Shown here in pieces: positions 56,252 to 64,000 of a stretch of DNA of 64,000 nucleotides. The position numbers were made by a program, and so were the translations under genes. The notes beneath the pieces were generated by a model. The model was given only the letters and a program-made list of their open reading frames with translations. It was not told where the DNA came from and did not search any database. Positions within the stretch are counted from its first letter, which is position 1, and every line of letters starts with the position of its first letter. Origin of the DNA: Henriciella sp. (GTDB lineage Bacteria > Pseudomonadota > Alphaproteobacteria > Caulobacterales > Hyphomonadaceae); the NCBI GenBank assembly GCA_013213785.1, contig JABSPZ010000010.1, positions 124,001-188,000 of the forward strand. Direction: 5' to 3'.

Positions 56252-56986
56252 ATGACACTGCGAAGTTTTTGGGTTGGCGCCGCGGTGGCGATTGTCTCTG
56301 CGTGTGGCGGGCAGACGGTTGCACCTGCTCAGAACACTGCGCAAGCGGAGGCGCCGCCGCCGATCCCTGAAGGTGCCGAGACCGTTGCGTTCGAGCGCGT
56401 CGCAGATGCGGTTCCGGAAGCTGAAAAGGCGAGCACCCAAACAGTGACGGAAGCGACGCAATATTGGGGGGTGAAGGACGGCGACCCTCTTCCAATCATG
56501 TGGGAAGATCTGATGCCGGAGGGCAGCGAAGAGGCGTTGATGAAAGAGTATGAAGAATTCTACGCCATGCTCGAGAAACGCTACGCCGCAAATGCCAAAT
56601 CTTTGGTGGATGCAGACCCATATGCGAAAATTGAAGAAGGGTCTGAGTTTGATTACATGCCGCAACTCGGCGGCTTCGAAACGGTTGAGGATTTAGACGG
56701 CGTCTTGATCCGCATGCCGGGTTATGTCGTCCCGTTTGATTTTTCGACTGACAGCAAACACCGCGAGTTTCTATTCGTGCCGTATATGGGGGCATGCATC
56801 CACACGCCGCCGCCGCCACCCAACCAGATCGTATTCGTTCGCGCCGATCCAGCTATCAAAATCGCTGATATCTGGGCGCCTTATTGGATTGAAGGTACGC
56901 TGATGACAGAGAAAACAGAAAACGAACTGGGCGATACGGCATACGCCCTCACAATGTCCAAGATCGAAGACTATACGACGCCATAG
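56252..56986 (+). CDS. DUF3299 domain lipoprotein
   Basis: 244 aa. The N-terminus MTLRSFWVGAAVAIVSACGG has a lipobox-like VSAC. The DUF3299 core contains DGVLIRMPGYVVPFDF and FLFVPYMGACIHTPPPPPNQIVFV. The conserved cysteine and histidine of ACIHTPPPPPNQ suggest metal binding. It probably sits in the envelope. Such proteins recur next to DUF1826 and zinc-uptake genes. The first half of the mature protein is an acidic linker with no domain. Confidence 0.82.
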   Translation: MTLRSFWVGAAVAIVSACGGQTVAPAQNTAQAEAPPPIPEGAETVAFERVADAVPEAEKASTQTVTEATQYWGVKDGDPLPIMWEDLMPEGSEEALMKEYEEFYAMLEKRYAANAKSLVDADPYAKIEEGSEFDYMPQLGGFETVEDLDGVLIRMPGYVVPFDFSTDSKHREFLFVPYMGACIHTPPPPPNQIVFVRADPAIKIADIWAPYWIEGTLMTEKTENELGDTAYALTMSKIEDYTTP

Positions 56987-57011
56987 GACTCGGATTGTTG
57001 GCTAAAAAAAT

Positions 57012-57031
57012 AGGCGACCCGAAAGTCGCCT
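57012..57031 (-). terminator. rho-independent terminator of the peptidoglycan-binding protein gene
   Basis: Perfect 7-bp stem AGGCGAC/GTCGCCT with a six-base loop. On the minus strand it is followed by ATTTTTTTAG, 65 bp after the stop at 57096. It may also act on the plus-strand DUF3299 gene, where the tail is less T-rich. Confidence 0.7.
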
Positions 57032-57095
57032 TCAGTCCCCTTTGTTTAGAGAGGCGTGCGGGATCTCTTTCCCCGCATCACCCCGGAGGTCTGTC

Positions 57096-58058
57096 TTAGG
57101 ACAGTGACAAGCCCAAAGCGTCTACCGTCGACATTGTCAGGTAGCCAATAGGCAGTCCGTTTGCGCGCTGGAATGCTTCCATAGCTTGCAGAGTTGCCGG
57201 GCCAAACTGGCCGTCTGCAGGAACTTGATATCCGGCATTCGTAAGCGCTGCTTGGATAGAGCTGATCGTACCGGAAGTTGCGTTGGTCTCACACAGAACC
57301 TGACGCCATTCTAGGCCACCGGCATTCGTTACAACCCGTTTCTCGACAGACTTATACGTCGCCGGGATTTCGATACGCTCTTCGAACGCCTCTGTTACGA
57401 GTTGTTGGCGCGTCACGGTTTCATAGACGGCCGGTACGATTTCTTCTTCCACACGAGCTGGTTCAACCACCACTTCCTTGGTCACTGTTTTGGTGACAGC
57501 AGGAATGATTTGAACTTCTGTACGCTCCGCAGACACGAGACGGGTTTTCGTCACCGTTTCGTACTCAGCAGGTACTTCAACGCGGCAAAGCAATTCGCCG
57601 GTCGCAAGTGCGATTGTGTCGTTTGCAGAAACATTCTCGCGGTCACGTCCGTAAAGGCCGTCACCTTTTTTCCAAGTTGTGTAAGCTTCACGAACCAAAA
57701 CTTGCTCCGTGTAAGTCTCATACTGTGCAGGAACGACAACGCTCTCTTCGCGCTCTGGCTCTACGATGATGGTCTCAGTGACCGTTTCATAGACAGCAGG
57801 GACCATTTTGTAGATGGTCGACGCTTCTTTCACCAGGCGTTCCTCAGTGACGGTTTCATAAGTCGCTGGAACAAGTTTGAGTTCGTATGAAGCTTCGCGG
57901 TCTACGACCTGCTCAGATTGAACTGAAATTGTGTCTGGAACCAGCACGCGCGCATAACACTCTCCAGCGTTTGCATTTGGTGGCATGTCAGCCGCTTGGC
58001 CATGAGCCACCATCGCGATCGCCGCAGTGGCGACCGATACGCATAGATACTTTCGCAT
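57096..58058 (-). CDS. secreted protein with seven YETVT-type repeats and a peptidoglycan-binding domain
   Basis: 320 aa from MRKYLCVSV, with an AAGGGGA site. A signal peptide (about residues 1-23) is followed by a CYARVLVP start and seven roughly 20-30-residue repeats of the form VPAxYETVTxxxLVxxA (variants IPAVTKTVTKEVV and IPATYKSVEKRVV). A PG_binding_1 domain closes the protein (SIQAALTNAGYQVPADGQFG, then LQAMEAFQRANGL, about 255-310). Cysteines occur in CYARV, LLCRVEVP and VLCETN. It probably forms an elongated periplasmic or outer-envelope strut attached to the wall. A BlaI-type box lies about 230 bp upstream. Confidence 0.85.
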   Translation of the reverse strand: MRKYLCVSVATAAIAMVAHGQAADMPPNANAGECYARVLVPDTISVQSEQVVDREASYELKLVPATYETVTEERLVKEASTIYKMVPAVYETVTETIIVEPEREESVVVPAQYETYTEQVLVREAYTTWKKGDGLYGRDRENVSANDTIALATGELLCRVEVPAEYETVTKTRLVSAERTEVQIIPAVTKTVTKEVVVEPARVEEEIVPAVYETVTRQQLVTEAFEERIEIPATYKSVEKRVVTNAGGLEWRQVLCETNATSGTISSIQAALTNAGYQVPADGQFGPATLQAMEAFQRANGLPIGYLTMSTVDALGLSLS

Positions 58059-58287
58059 TTTATTCCCCTTTGTTTCGCGGGACATTTACGTCTGGTCGGT
58101 CTTTCTGACCCAGCGCCACCCCCATAACGATCACTGTTAACCATAAGCATCACCGGCACGGTGAGTTCTGAGCGCGAAAATGAACGGAATATGAATATTG
58201 CATGTATGCACGCAGGGATCGGAATTCCGACCCGATCTAATGCTTTGATAATACGAGATTATTTTATGCAGCCTGATTGCGGCGTGC

Positions 58288-58297
58288 TACACCTGTA
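58288..58297. promoter_or_regulatory. candidate BlaI/CopY-type operator box
   Basis: Perfect TACA-CC-TGTA, extended to GCTACA/TGTAGC arms. It is identical over 13 bases (TACACCTGTAGCG) to the distal box upstream of the BlaI-type gene (14795 onward). It lies in the promoter region of the repeat protein gene at 57096-58058 and suggests shared control. A single short box could be coincidence. Confidence 0.45.
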
Positions 58298-58317
58298 GCG
58301 CGGCAAAACTTGAAAAG

Positions 58318-58333
58318 AATCAATCTCTTGATT
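58318..58333 (-). terminator. weak hairpin terminator
   Basis: Stem AATCAA/TTGATT with a four-base loop, five bases after the stop of the gene at 58339, followed on the minus strand by CTTTTCAAGTTTT. The stem is short and AT-rich. Confidence 0.35.
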
Positions 58334-58338
58334 GCGTG

Positions 58339-58833
58339 TTAAGGCGCAGAATAAGTCGCCTTAAAGCTGTGGCAAGTGTCTCCTGGGGCCGGCGTATCCA
58401 TACCGAAAACAATCTTCCACTCACCGCCGGTTTGCGCGAGGGTCATCGTGTTCACACCGCAATTGGCGATTGCCCCATTCACGCGAATAACGAACGGCGC
58501 CCAAACGGTTGCCATATTGCCGAATTGCTGAGTTCTAACCTCAAACAACTCCTCGTGCGCGGTGCCAACCTCAAGGGTTCCGACCCAGGTTCGCCAGTCG
58601 GGCAATCCATCTTGGGTTATACGGCCGTCAGGTAGGGCTCGTCGAAACACACCATCTTCGAGCATGACGCGATCGATCATATCCGGATCGCCCTGATACA
58701 TCCCGCGCATCAGCGAGTAGACGGCGCCTTCCGGTGTCGACAAATCAACCGGGCCAAGCATTTCATCAGCCGACTGGGCCGTGCTCACGCCAGATGCAAT
58801 CACAAAGACTGTTGAGAGTATGAACAGACGCAC
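58339..58833 (-). CDS. secreted NTF2-like protein
   Basis: 164 aa. A signal peptide (about 1-21, ending STAQSA) precedes an NTF2/SnoaL-like domain: STPEGAVYSLMRGMYQGDPDMIDRVM at the start and ATVWAPFVIRVNGAIANCGVNTMTLAQTGGEWKIVFG at the end, the usual W-x-I closing strand. Such domains bind small ligands, but no substrate can be assigned. Divergent from the VOC gene. Confidence 0.75.
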   Translation of the reverse strand: MRLFILSTVFVIASGVSTAQSADEMLGPVDLSTPEGAVYSLMRGMYQGDPDMIDRVMLEDGVFRRALPDGRITQDGLPDWRTWVGTLEVGTAHEELFEVRTQQFGNMATVWAPFVIRVNGAIANCGVNTMTLAQTGGEWKIVFGMDTPAPGDTCHSFKATYSAP

Positions 58834-58894
58834 GATGATCCTCCGATCGATTTTGTTTGAGGCATTGGATTTAACCTAACGCCGAAGAGCTAAG

Positions 58895-59341
58895 ATGACA
58901 AAACCTACCGTCATTGTTAGTCCGTTCGGCATGCCACCGTTTCATCTCGCATTCCCCGTCCATGATTTGCAGGCCGCGCGTCAGTTTTATGGCGAGTTAC
59001 TCGGCTGCGCCGAAGGGCGCAGCAGTGAGCATTGGGTCGATTTCGATTTCTTTGGACACCAAATCGTTGCGCACCTCGCCCCCGAGGATTGTGGCGCTGC
59101 AAGCCGGTCTGGGGTCGATAACAAAAAAGTGCCGGTTCGACACTTTGGTCTTGTGCTTGATTTGCCGACCTGGCGCGAACTCGCAAAACGGTTGCGAGAC
59201 CAAGTCGATTTTATAATCGAGCCCTATACGCGGTTTGAAGGAGAGCCCGGTGAGCAGGCCACTATGTTCTTCGCGGACCCCTCTGGGAACGCGATCGAGC
59301 TGAAGGCGTTTGCAGATATGGATCAGCTGTTCGCGACTTAG
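58895..59341 (+). CDS. VOC-family (glyoxalase/dioxygenase-like) protein
   Basis: 148 aa made of two beta-alpha-beta-beta-beta modules. Metal-ligand-like positions occur at H in PFHLAFPVHDLQAARQFY, H in VRHFGLVLD and E in GNAIELKAFAD. The end FFADPSGNAIELK is the standard VOC closing motif. Related proteins are annotated as glyoxalases or extradiol dioxygenases; the reaction is not predictable here. Confidence 0.88.
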   Translation: MTKPTVIVSPFGMPPFHLAFPVHDLQAARQFYGELLGCAEGRSSEHWVDFDFFGHQIVAHLAPEDCGAASRSGVDNKKVPVRHFGLVLDLPTWRELAKRLRDQVDFIIEPYTRFEGEPGEQATMFFADPSGNAIELKAFADMDQLFAT

Positions 59342-59365
59342 ATCAGTAACCCTGGAAACGAGTTC

Positions 59366-59707
59366 TTAGTCGCCTTCACCCGGAGCCGGGCTGAAAAACT
59401 CGGCCAGTTTGTTTGTCTTCTGCGCAAACTCTTCGCGGTCAGCAGGCGGCTCTTTCATCCGCGTGATGTTTGGCCAGACTTTGGCATAATCCGTGTTCAG
59501 CTTGAGCCATTTCGCATCCGGCTCATCCTCGGTGTCTGGCTTGATCGCCTCGACCGGGCATTCCGGTTCACACACGCCGCAATCGATGCATTCATCTGGA
59601 TGGATGACGAGCATGTTTTCGCCCTCATAGAAGCAGTCCACGGGACAAACTTCGACGCAGTCCATGTATTTGCATCGGATGCACGCATCCATCACGATAT
59701 AGGTCAT
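59366..59707 (-). CDS. fdxA: 7Fe ferredoxin FdxA
   Basis: Small electron carrier with one [3Fe-4S] and one [4Fe-4S] cluster. Cysteine pattern [14 protein letters not shown] (C9, C12, C17, C21) and [12 protein letters not shown] (C40, C43, C46, C50) is that of the Azotobacter FdI type, with the longer C-terminal tail (113 aa). Its location after the Suv3-like helicase and S4 genes is a common alphaproteobacterial arrangement. Confidence 0.95.
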   Translation of the reverse strand: MTYIVMDACIRCKYMDCVEVCPVDCFYEGENMLVIHPDECIDCGVCEPECPVEAIKPDTEDEPDAKWLKLNTDYAKVWPNITRMKEPPADREEFAQKTNKLAEFFSPAPGEGD

Positions 59708-59780
59708 TAGAGGGCTCTGTATTCCTTAGTGCAGCGCAGCACATGGCTTTGGTGCTCTAACAAGTCAATGCACCGGACTG

Positions 59781-60224
59781 TCACGGTGCCTTTAGTTCTG
59801 CTCTTTTCTTCGCATGAGCGCGGGTCACATCATCGACGTGGAGCAAGCTCGCAACATGGCGAATGAACGATTCTTCGTACTTGCACGCCTCGCCATCAGC
59901 GAAAGAAACGCGATAAAGCCCCTCAACAACACTGGCCCGCTCAGCTTCTTGGAGCGTCTTTACGTGACGGGTCAGAGCATGAGTGTCGGTGGCTTCTTCT
60001 GCGATCATTTCACCGCGTTGCAACACCTCGTCCGCGCGGTCTGCGTTCATGTTAAAGCTCGTCACGAGGATCTCTGCGATCATGTCGCTTTCGAGATTGG
60101 CATAAACGCCATCGACGAGGGCTGCCTCAACTAAAAGCGCTGCAGCAGCTTCGTGTGGGTCGAGGTCGCGAACCGGGGCTTCAGGGCGATCACCGCCAAA
60201 CATGCGAGAGAGAAATCCAAACAT
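59781..60224 (-). CDS. TerB-like (tellurite resistance-type) protein
   Basis: 147 aa, mostly alpha-helical. The pattern AAAALLVEAALVDGVYANLESDMI and later YRVSFADGEACKYEESFIRHVASLLHV is the TerB/YjgJ-type tandem of acidic metal-binding-like helices. Start at MFGFLSRMFGG; the frame continues upstream into the S4 gene without similarity. It lies 7 bp after the S4-domain gene. A role in tellurite resistance is not implied. Confidence 0.82.
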   Translation of the reverse strand: MFGFLSRMFGGDRPEAPVRDLDPHEAAAALLVEAALVDGVYANLESDMIAEILVTSFNMNADRADEVLQRGEMIAEEATDTHALTRHVKTLQEAERASVVEGLYRVSFADGEACKYEESFIRHVASLLHVDDVTRAHAKKRAELKAP

Positions 60225-60231
60225 GACCGCC

Positions 60232-60525
60232 TTATGCGCTTTGTGGCAGGCGTCTGTAAAGAGTCTGAGCTTCAGCCGCCGGTCCTCGCCGCTCTCCAAT
60301 CTCTAGGATTTCGACCGTTTCGATCGCTTTTGCTTTATAGAAGGTCAACACATCGCCAGGACCAACGCGCTGTCCGGCTTTATCGGTTTTTCGCGTTTGG
60401 CTATGTTTGGTGATGCGTACGCCTTTGCGGCTCACATAATCTGTCGCGATTGCGCGTGTTTTGAAGAACCGTGCCCGCCAGAGCCAGATATCGACCCGCA
60501 CGCCCTCGGCGCTGTTATCACTCAT
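60232..60525 (-). CDS. RNA-binding S4 domain protein (HSP15-like)
   Basis: 97 aa. The S4 RNA-binding fold is seen in VRVDIWLWRARFFKTRAIATDYV followed by KGVRITKHSQ and a basic C-terminus. It resembles heat-shock protein 15, which binds free 50S subunits with stalled nascent chains. The ATG overlaps the 3' end of the helicase gene by 8 bp, showing translational coupling. Confidence 0.9.
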   Translation of the reverse strand: MSDNSAEGVRVDIWLWRARFFKTRAIATDYVSRKGVRITKHSQTRKTDKAGQRVGPGDVLTFYKAKAIETVEILEIGERRGPAAEAQTLYRRLPQSA

Positions 60526-63289
60526 TGGCTGGCTTTTCAGCTTGCGGGGTCGGCGCAGCTTCAGCGACCGCAGCCCCAGCGTTGGCCTCTGGGGCAGCTT
60601 GTTCCGGAGCAGGTTTAGCCTTCTTTGGCTTGCGCTTTTTCGGCTTCGGTTTCGGCTTTTCCTTTTCAGGAAGCAAAGCTGCGAGCGCCGCGAAGGGGCT
60701 ATCCGGATCGGGTTCTCGGCGCGCAGGTCGGCGATTGTTTCCGCCGTGCGGACTCGGTTTGCCGGATCCGCGATCAGAACGCTTGCGCTGGTCGCCTTGC
60801 GGAGGCCCATTGCGAGACTTGTTCTGAGGCCGGCTTTGTTTCCGCGCTGCGCGTCTTTGCTCTCGAGCCTCAAGATGCGCTTTGGATTGGAACCGCCATA
60901 GTTTTACCGCGCCCGTTTCGGGATCCTTTTCGGCCGGCGCGATACGGAAGCCTTTCAGCACATTGTGAAAATCTTCCAGCGGGCAAGACACCATGGAAGC
61001 GAGTTCCGGCGGGATTTCGAATTTGGCCTGATCTGCTTCTTTGCGGCGTTTGGACAGCTCCCATCCGAGACGCTCGGCTAGGTCCGCACGCACGGCGCGT
61101 TTGCCAAATCTAAGATAGCCTTGGGCTGCCAGATCCTCATCCGGCCAAGAGCCATCAAGTTCGAAGCTTCCCGCCCCTTCAGGCGCGGTTTTGCGATCGC
61201 GACCATCGGCCAATGTTTGCAGCAGTGCGACCAAGCGCTGAGCCGCAGGCTTTTGCGCATCCGGCACGTGCGCAGCGATCCGTCCGGACCGAATGCCTGC
61301 GTCTTTCAATTTTGAGCGATCTTCGGGCCCTGGCAGCAGCGCGCGATCTTCACCGCGCAAATCACAGGCGGCGCCAGCTTCCAATAATCGGAAAGCAAGT
61401 CCGCGCGCTAGGCCTTCAAGTTGCGTCTCATCAGGCGCAAACTTGAGCTTGAAGTGTGTTGGCAGGCGTTTTTGGATTTCCGCGCCGAGCCATTCATTTA
61501 GCCGAGTTTTGGCGGCGTCTTGTTGATGGGCCTCGGCATCCTGACCACCGATCAACTTGGCCGAAGGTGCGAGCCAGTGCGGCCCTGCGACGAGCTGCGC
61601 AACCGGGGCGTCGTTCCAGACGATCTGCGACGCGTCATTGATGCTCAGAGCAGCTTCCGAAGCGCCCGAGATGGCTTTCAAACGCTCTGCAATAATAGGC
61701 TCGAGCGCCTGTATCGCGGCGCTGCGTAGGGTTTTGCCTTCTAGCGTAGAGGCATTCGAATCTGGCTCGAAAGTAAGGCCGACAAGCTTGCCGACCATAT
61801 GGCCTTCGATGGTTACTTCCCCAGTATCGGCAACGTCAGTACTCAAGAGGTCTTCCCTTTTTAGCCCTGCAATCAAGGCTGTTGTGCGTCGATCTACAAA
61901 CCGCTGCGTCAGCGCTTCATGCAGCGCATCAGACAGACGGTCCTCAATATCACGCGTTCTTTCGCGCCAATAGGCGGGATTTTCAAGCCAGTCAGAGCGA
62001 AAACTTGCGTAAGTCCATGTTCGGATCATTGCCAGACGTTGTTGTAACAGCCCGATATCCCCAAGCGTATTGTCGAGCGCATTAAGGCGCTCATCCATCG
62101 CTGTGTCGCCGAGGCGGGCATCTGGATCGGCGAGTGTTTCTGCGAGGCCCAAGACGAGGCGACCATGCCCCTCGTGACCAGCCTTTCGAAAATCAGGCAG
62201 CCGTGCGAGATCCCAAAGACGATGAATGTTGCGTCGCCCGCGGACCTCCGGGCCAATCGCTTCGTCTTCTGCCATGCGGCGCAAAACCCACTCGTCCAAA
62301 CCGTGCGGGTTCTGCCGTAGACTTGGATGCGGGCTCGGGCGAGCAAGACTGGCGATCAAAGTTTTGATCGAACGATAGTCGAGATCGCTGTTCCGCCAGC
62401 TAAGATCCACGACGGAGTCATAGCGATGATCTTCGATGGCGCGCACCAGCTCATCTTCGAATGGCGGGCAATCATTCGTCTCGCCAAACTCACCATTGTC
62501 GCGGAACCGTCCGGCGCGTCCGGCGATTTGACCGAGTTCGGCAGAGCTCAACCAACGATGACGCCGGCCATCAAATTTTGCTCTGCCGGCAAAAGCCACG
62601 CGGTCAACATCGAGGTTGAGGCCCATTCCGATGGCGTCGGTCGCAACGAGATAGTCCACTTCTCCCGACTGATAGAGGCCGACCTGGGCGTTGCGGGTGC
62701 GCGGACTAAGGCCGCCCATAACAACGGCGCAGCCCCCTTTTTGGCGTCGCAGCACTTCGGCAATCGCATATACCTTATCCGCGCTGAACCCGACAATTGC
62801 GGTCCGCTTGGGAAGCTTGGTGATCTTCTTCTGCCCCGCATATGACAGCGTCGAAAAGCGCTCCCTCACATCTGTCGAGATGTCAAAGTCGAGATCGCGT
62901 AACACGTCTCGCATCGTTTCAGCCCCGAGCAGAAGGGTCTCCTGCGTCCCGCGTGCATTTAGGATCCGGTCTGTGAAGACGTGGCCGCGATCTTCTTCTT
63001 CGGCAATTTGGATTTCATCGACAACGAGGCATTCCACGCGAACATCTGTCGGCATGGATTCGACAGTGCAGACCCAATAGCGCGCCTGATCAGGAACGAT
63101 CCGCTCTTCGCCAGTTACGAGGGCGACCGCGCGCTCGCCCTTGGCCTTCATGACTCGGTCGTAGACTTCCCGAGCAAGGAGGCGAAGCGGCAAGCCAATC
63201 ATACCCGTCGTGTGCCCCATCATACGCTCCAGCGCATAATGGGTTTTCCCGGTATTGGTCGGGCCGAGGACGGCTTTTAGGTTGGCCAT
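60518..63289 (-). CDS. Suv3-like DExH-box RNA helicase
   Basis: 923-aa SF2 helicase related to mitochondrial SUV3. Motifs are the Walker A GPTNTGKTH (9-17), DEIQ near 113-116 (in LVVDEIQIAEEEDRGH), YLVATDAIGMGLNLDVDRV, and the motif VI GQIAGRAGRF. The last 200 residues form a long basic low-complexity tail (QRRAARKQSRPQNKSRNG, KPKPKPKKRKPKKAKP) ending in an alanine-rich acidic part, as in other alphaproteobacterial homologues. Probable RNA remodelling or decay role, by analogy. Confidence 0.93.
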   Translation of the reverse strand: MANLKAVLGPTNTGKTHYALERMMGHTTGMIGLPLRLLAREVYDRVMKAKGERAVALVTGEERIVPDQARYWVCTVESMPTDVRVECLVVDEIQIAEEEDRGHVFTDRILNARGTQETLLLGAETMRDVLRDLDFDISTDVRERFSTLSYAGQKKITKLPKRTAIVGFSADKVYAIAEVLRRQKGGCAVVMGGLSPRTRNAQVGLYQSGEVDYLVATDAIGMGLNLDVDRVAFAGRAKFDGRRHRWLSSAELGQIAGRAGRFRDNGEFGETNDCPPFEDELVRAIEDHRYDSVVDLSWRNSDLDYRSIKTLIASLARPSPHPSLRQNPHGLDEWVLRRMAEDEAIGPEVRGRRNIHRLWDLARLPDFRKAGHEGHGRLVLGLAETLADPDARLGDTAMDERLNALDNTLGDIGLLQQRLAMIRTWTYASFRSDWLENPAYWRERTRDIEDRLSDALHEALTQRFVDRRTTALIAGLKREDLLSTDVADTGEVTIEGHMVGKLVGLTFEPDSNASTLEGKTLRSAAIQALEPIIAERLKAISGASEAALSINDASQIVWNDAPVAQLVAGPHWLAPSAKLIGGQDAEAHQQDAAKTRLNEWLGAEIQKRLPTHFKLKFAPDETQLEGLARGLAFRLLEAGAACDLRGEDRALLPGPEDRSKLKDAGIRSGRIAAHVPDAQKPAAQRLVALLQTLADGRDRKTAPEGAGSFELDGSWPDEDLAAQGYLRFGKRAVRADLAERLGWELSKRRKEADQAKFEIPPELASMVSCPLEDFHNVLKGFRIAPAEKDPETGAVKLWRFQSKAHLEAREQRRAARKQSRPQNKSRNGPPQGDQRKRSDRGSGKPSPHGGNNRRPARREPDPDSPFAALAALLPEKEKPKPKPKKRKPKKAKPAPEQAAPEANAGAAVAEAAPTPQAEKPANE

Positions 63290-63325
63290 GTGGATGAATG
63301 CTGTGGAGAGGGATTCGCAGGAAGG

Positions 63326-64000
63326 CTAGGATTTAGGGCAGCGCTCAGGACGATCTATGTGTGTGTTCTGTAGATTTCCATCTTCATCTTCAATTTTAAA
63401 TCGCCGGACCCAGTCTGAATTTCGCTCAAGCGGTTGGTACTCGCTGGTCAAATAGAGGCGGAGCTCTCGGCGCAGTGGACAGCCATTTGATCGATGACCC
63501 AAATCGACTCCGACAAAGCCTTCTGGTTGCCAGGTCTCGAAATCGGCCTGAATACGCGGGCGCAAATGAGATCGATTGCTGGCAACGAGAACACGCGAAT
63601 GATCGAGGTCAGCGAGATCCACACCTTCCGCGTAATTCTTCGGTCCTGAATTGAAGCGCCATAAGATCAAGGGAATCTCAAGCTCGTCCTTCAAGTAATA
63701 GTCTAGCCCATGCCAAAGCTCGCGCTCGTCGACCACAAGGGCCGTCGGTTGCAGGCGTTCAACTTCACGGGCGAGTTGCTCGCTCAGATCTTCCCAACCG
63801 CGAACGCGCTTTAGGTCATTGTCTCGCCCAAGCGTCGCGCTCCAGCTTGGCGGGGCCATCGCGAGTGTGATTGCGAGAGTGCCAACGATGACCTGTAACC
63901 CAATCCCAGCCCAAAAGGCGGGGCGCCACCCTTTGGCGCGAAGTAAAAAGCCGCCAATGAAGATGCTAGCGGCGGGATACGCAGTGGCCGCCCAATTGGC
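63326..64000 (-). CDS. GT39/ArnT-like membrane glycosyltransferase, 5' part outside the window
   Basis: Truncated by the right edge. The frame is open from 64000 leftward with PNWAATAYPAA-like ANWAATAYPAASIFIGGFLLR and a further helix (IGLQVIVGTLAITLAM), then a soluble tail (GRDNDLKRVRGWEDLSEQLAREVERL..., LVVDERELWHGLDYYL, GHRSNGCPLRRELRLYLT) and a stop at 63326. This is the C-terminal part of a dolichyl-phosphate-mannose-type (PMT family) glycosyltransferase. The internal ATG at 63859 is not the true start. The acceptor is unknown. Confidence 0.8.
   Translation of the reverse strand, partial: ANWAATAYPAASIFIGGFLLRAKGWRPAFWAGIGLQVIVGTLAITLAMAPPSWSATLGRDNDLKRVRGWEDLSEQLAREVERLQPTALVVDERELWHGLDYYLKDELEIPLILWRFNSGPKNYAEGVDLADLDHSRVLVASNRSHLRPRIQADFETWQPEGFVGVDLGHRSNGCPLRRELRLYLTSEYQPLERNSDWVRRFKIEDEDGNLQNTHIDRPERCPKS

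Overview
The window reads as a gene-dense chromosomal segment of an alphaproteobacterium. The best fit, by inference only, is the Caulobacterales/Maricaulales (Hyphomonadaceae-like) group. Pointers are an ArsR-methyltransferase / metF / split metH cluster, a DUF1285 - NUDIX - DUF6111 - CCA-transferase cluster, a Suv3-like helicase next to an S4 protein and a 7Fe ferredoxin, and a three-gene bc1 complex. I found no rRNA, tRNA, CRISPR array or prophage.

Layout. 1-13 kb: ruvB (its start may lie left of the window), a diguanylate cyclase, a Tat-exported SDR with an overlapping ClpP-like secreted protein, a def - 41-aa protein - fmt - GNAT - truA operon, a rearranged amine oxidase pseudogene, rmuC, ychF and a TIR-like membrane protein. 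13-19 kb: pth and rplY; a BlaI-type repressor with an M56/LytM fusion protein and a second LytM peptidase; prs and mtnP. 19-26 kb: petABC, hemF-tspO, and the CCA/NUDIX cluster. 26-34 kb: a MoxR - lipoprotein - DUF58 - BatA/DUF4159 - von Willebrand-like operon. 34-39 kb: hydrolases, a thioesterase, a CPBP protease and mlaC-mlaA. 39-46 kb: one-carbon/methionine genes. 46-52 kb: katG and assorted envelope and metabolic genes. 52.5-54.6 kb: an IS3-family element followed by about 860 bp with no recognisable gene. 54.6-64 kb: secreted NTF2-like proteins, a DUF1826/DUF3299 pair, a repeat-bearing peptidoglycan-binding protein, fdxA, the Suv3-like helicase and a truncated GT39-like gene at the right edge.

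How genes may work together. The most system-like part is at 14.76-17.23 kb. A BlaI/MecI-type regulator lies behind two tandem TACA-NN-(T/C)GTA boxes. It is followed by an M56 (BlaR1-type) membrane peptidase whose extracytoplasmic sensor is a LytM domain that appears to lack one catalytic histidine. Next comes an apparently intact secreted LytM peptidase whose ribosome binding site is fully buried in a 16-bp hairpin. A further perfect box lies at 58.29 kb, upstream of the repeat-bearing peptidoglycan-binding protein, so a small cell-wall regulon is a reasonable hypothesis. The second notable item is a flavin amine oxidase gene (7966-9180) whose C-terminal block has moved in front of its FAD-binding domain, with an in-frame stop. 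The third is a palindrome overlapping a probable leaderless promoter of the ArsR-methyltransferase gene that starts the metF-metH cluster.
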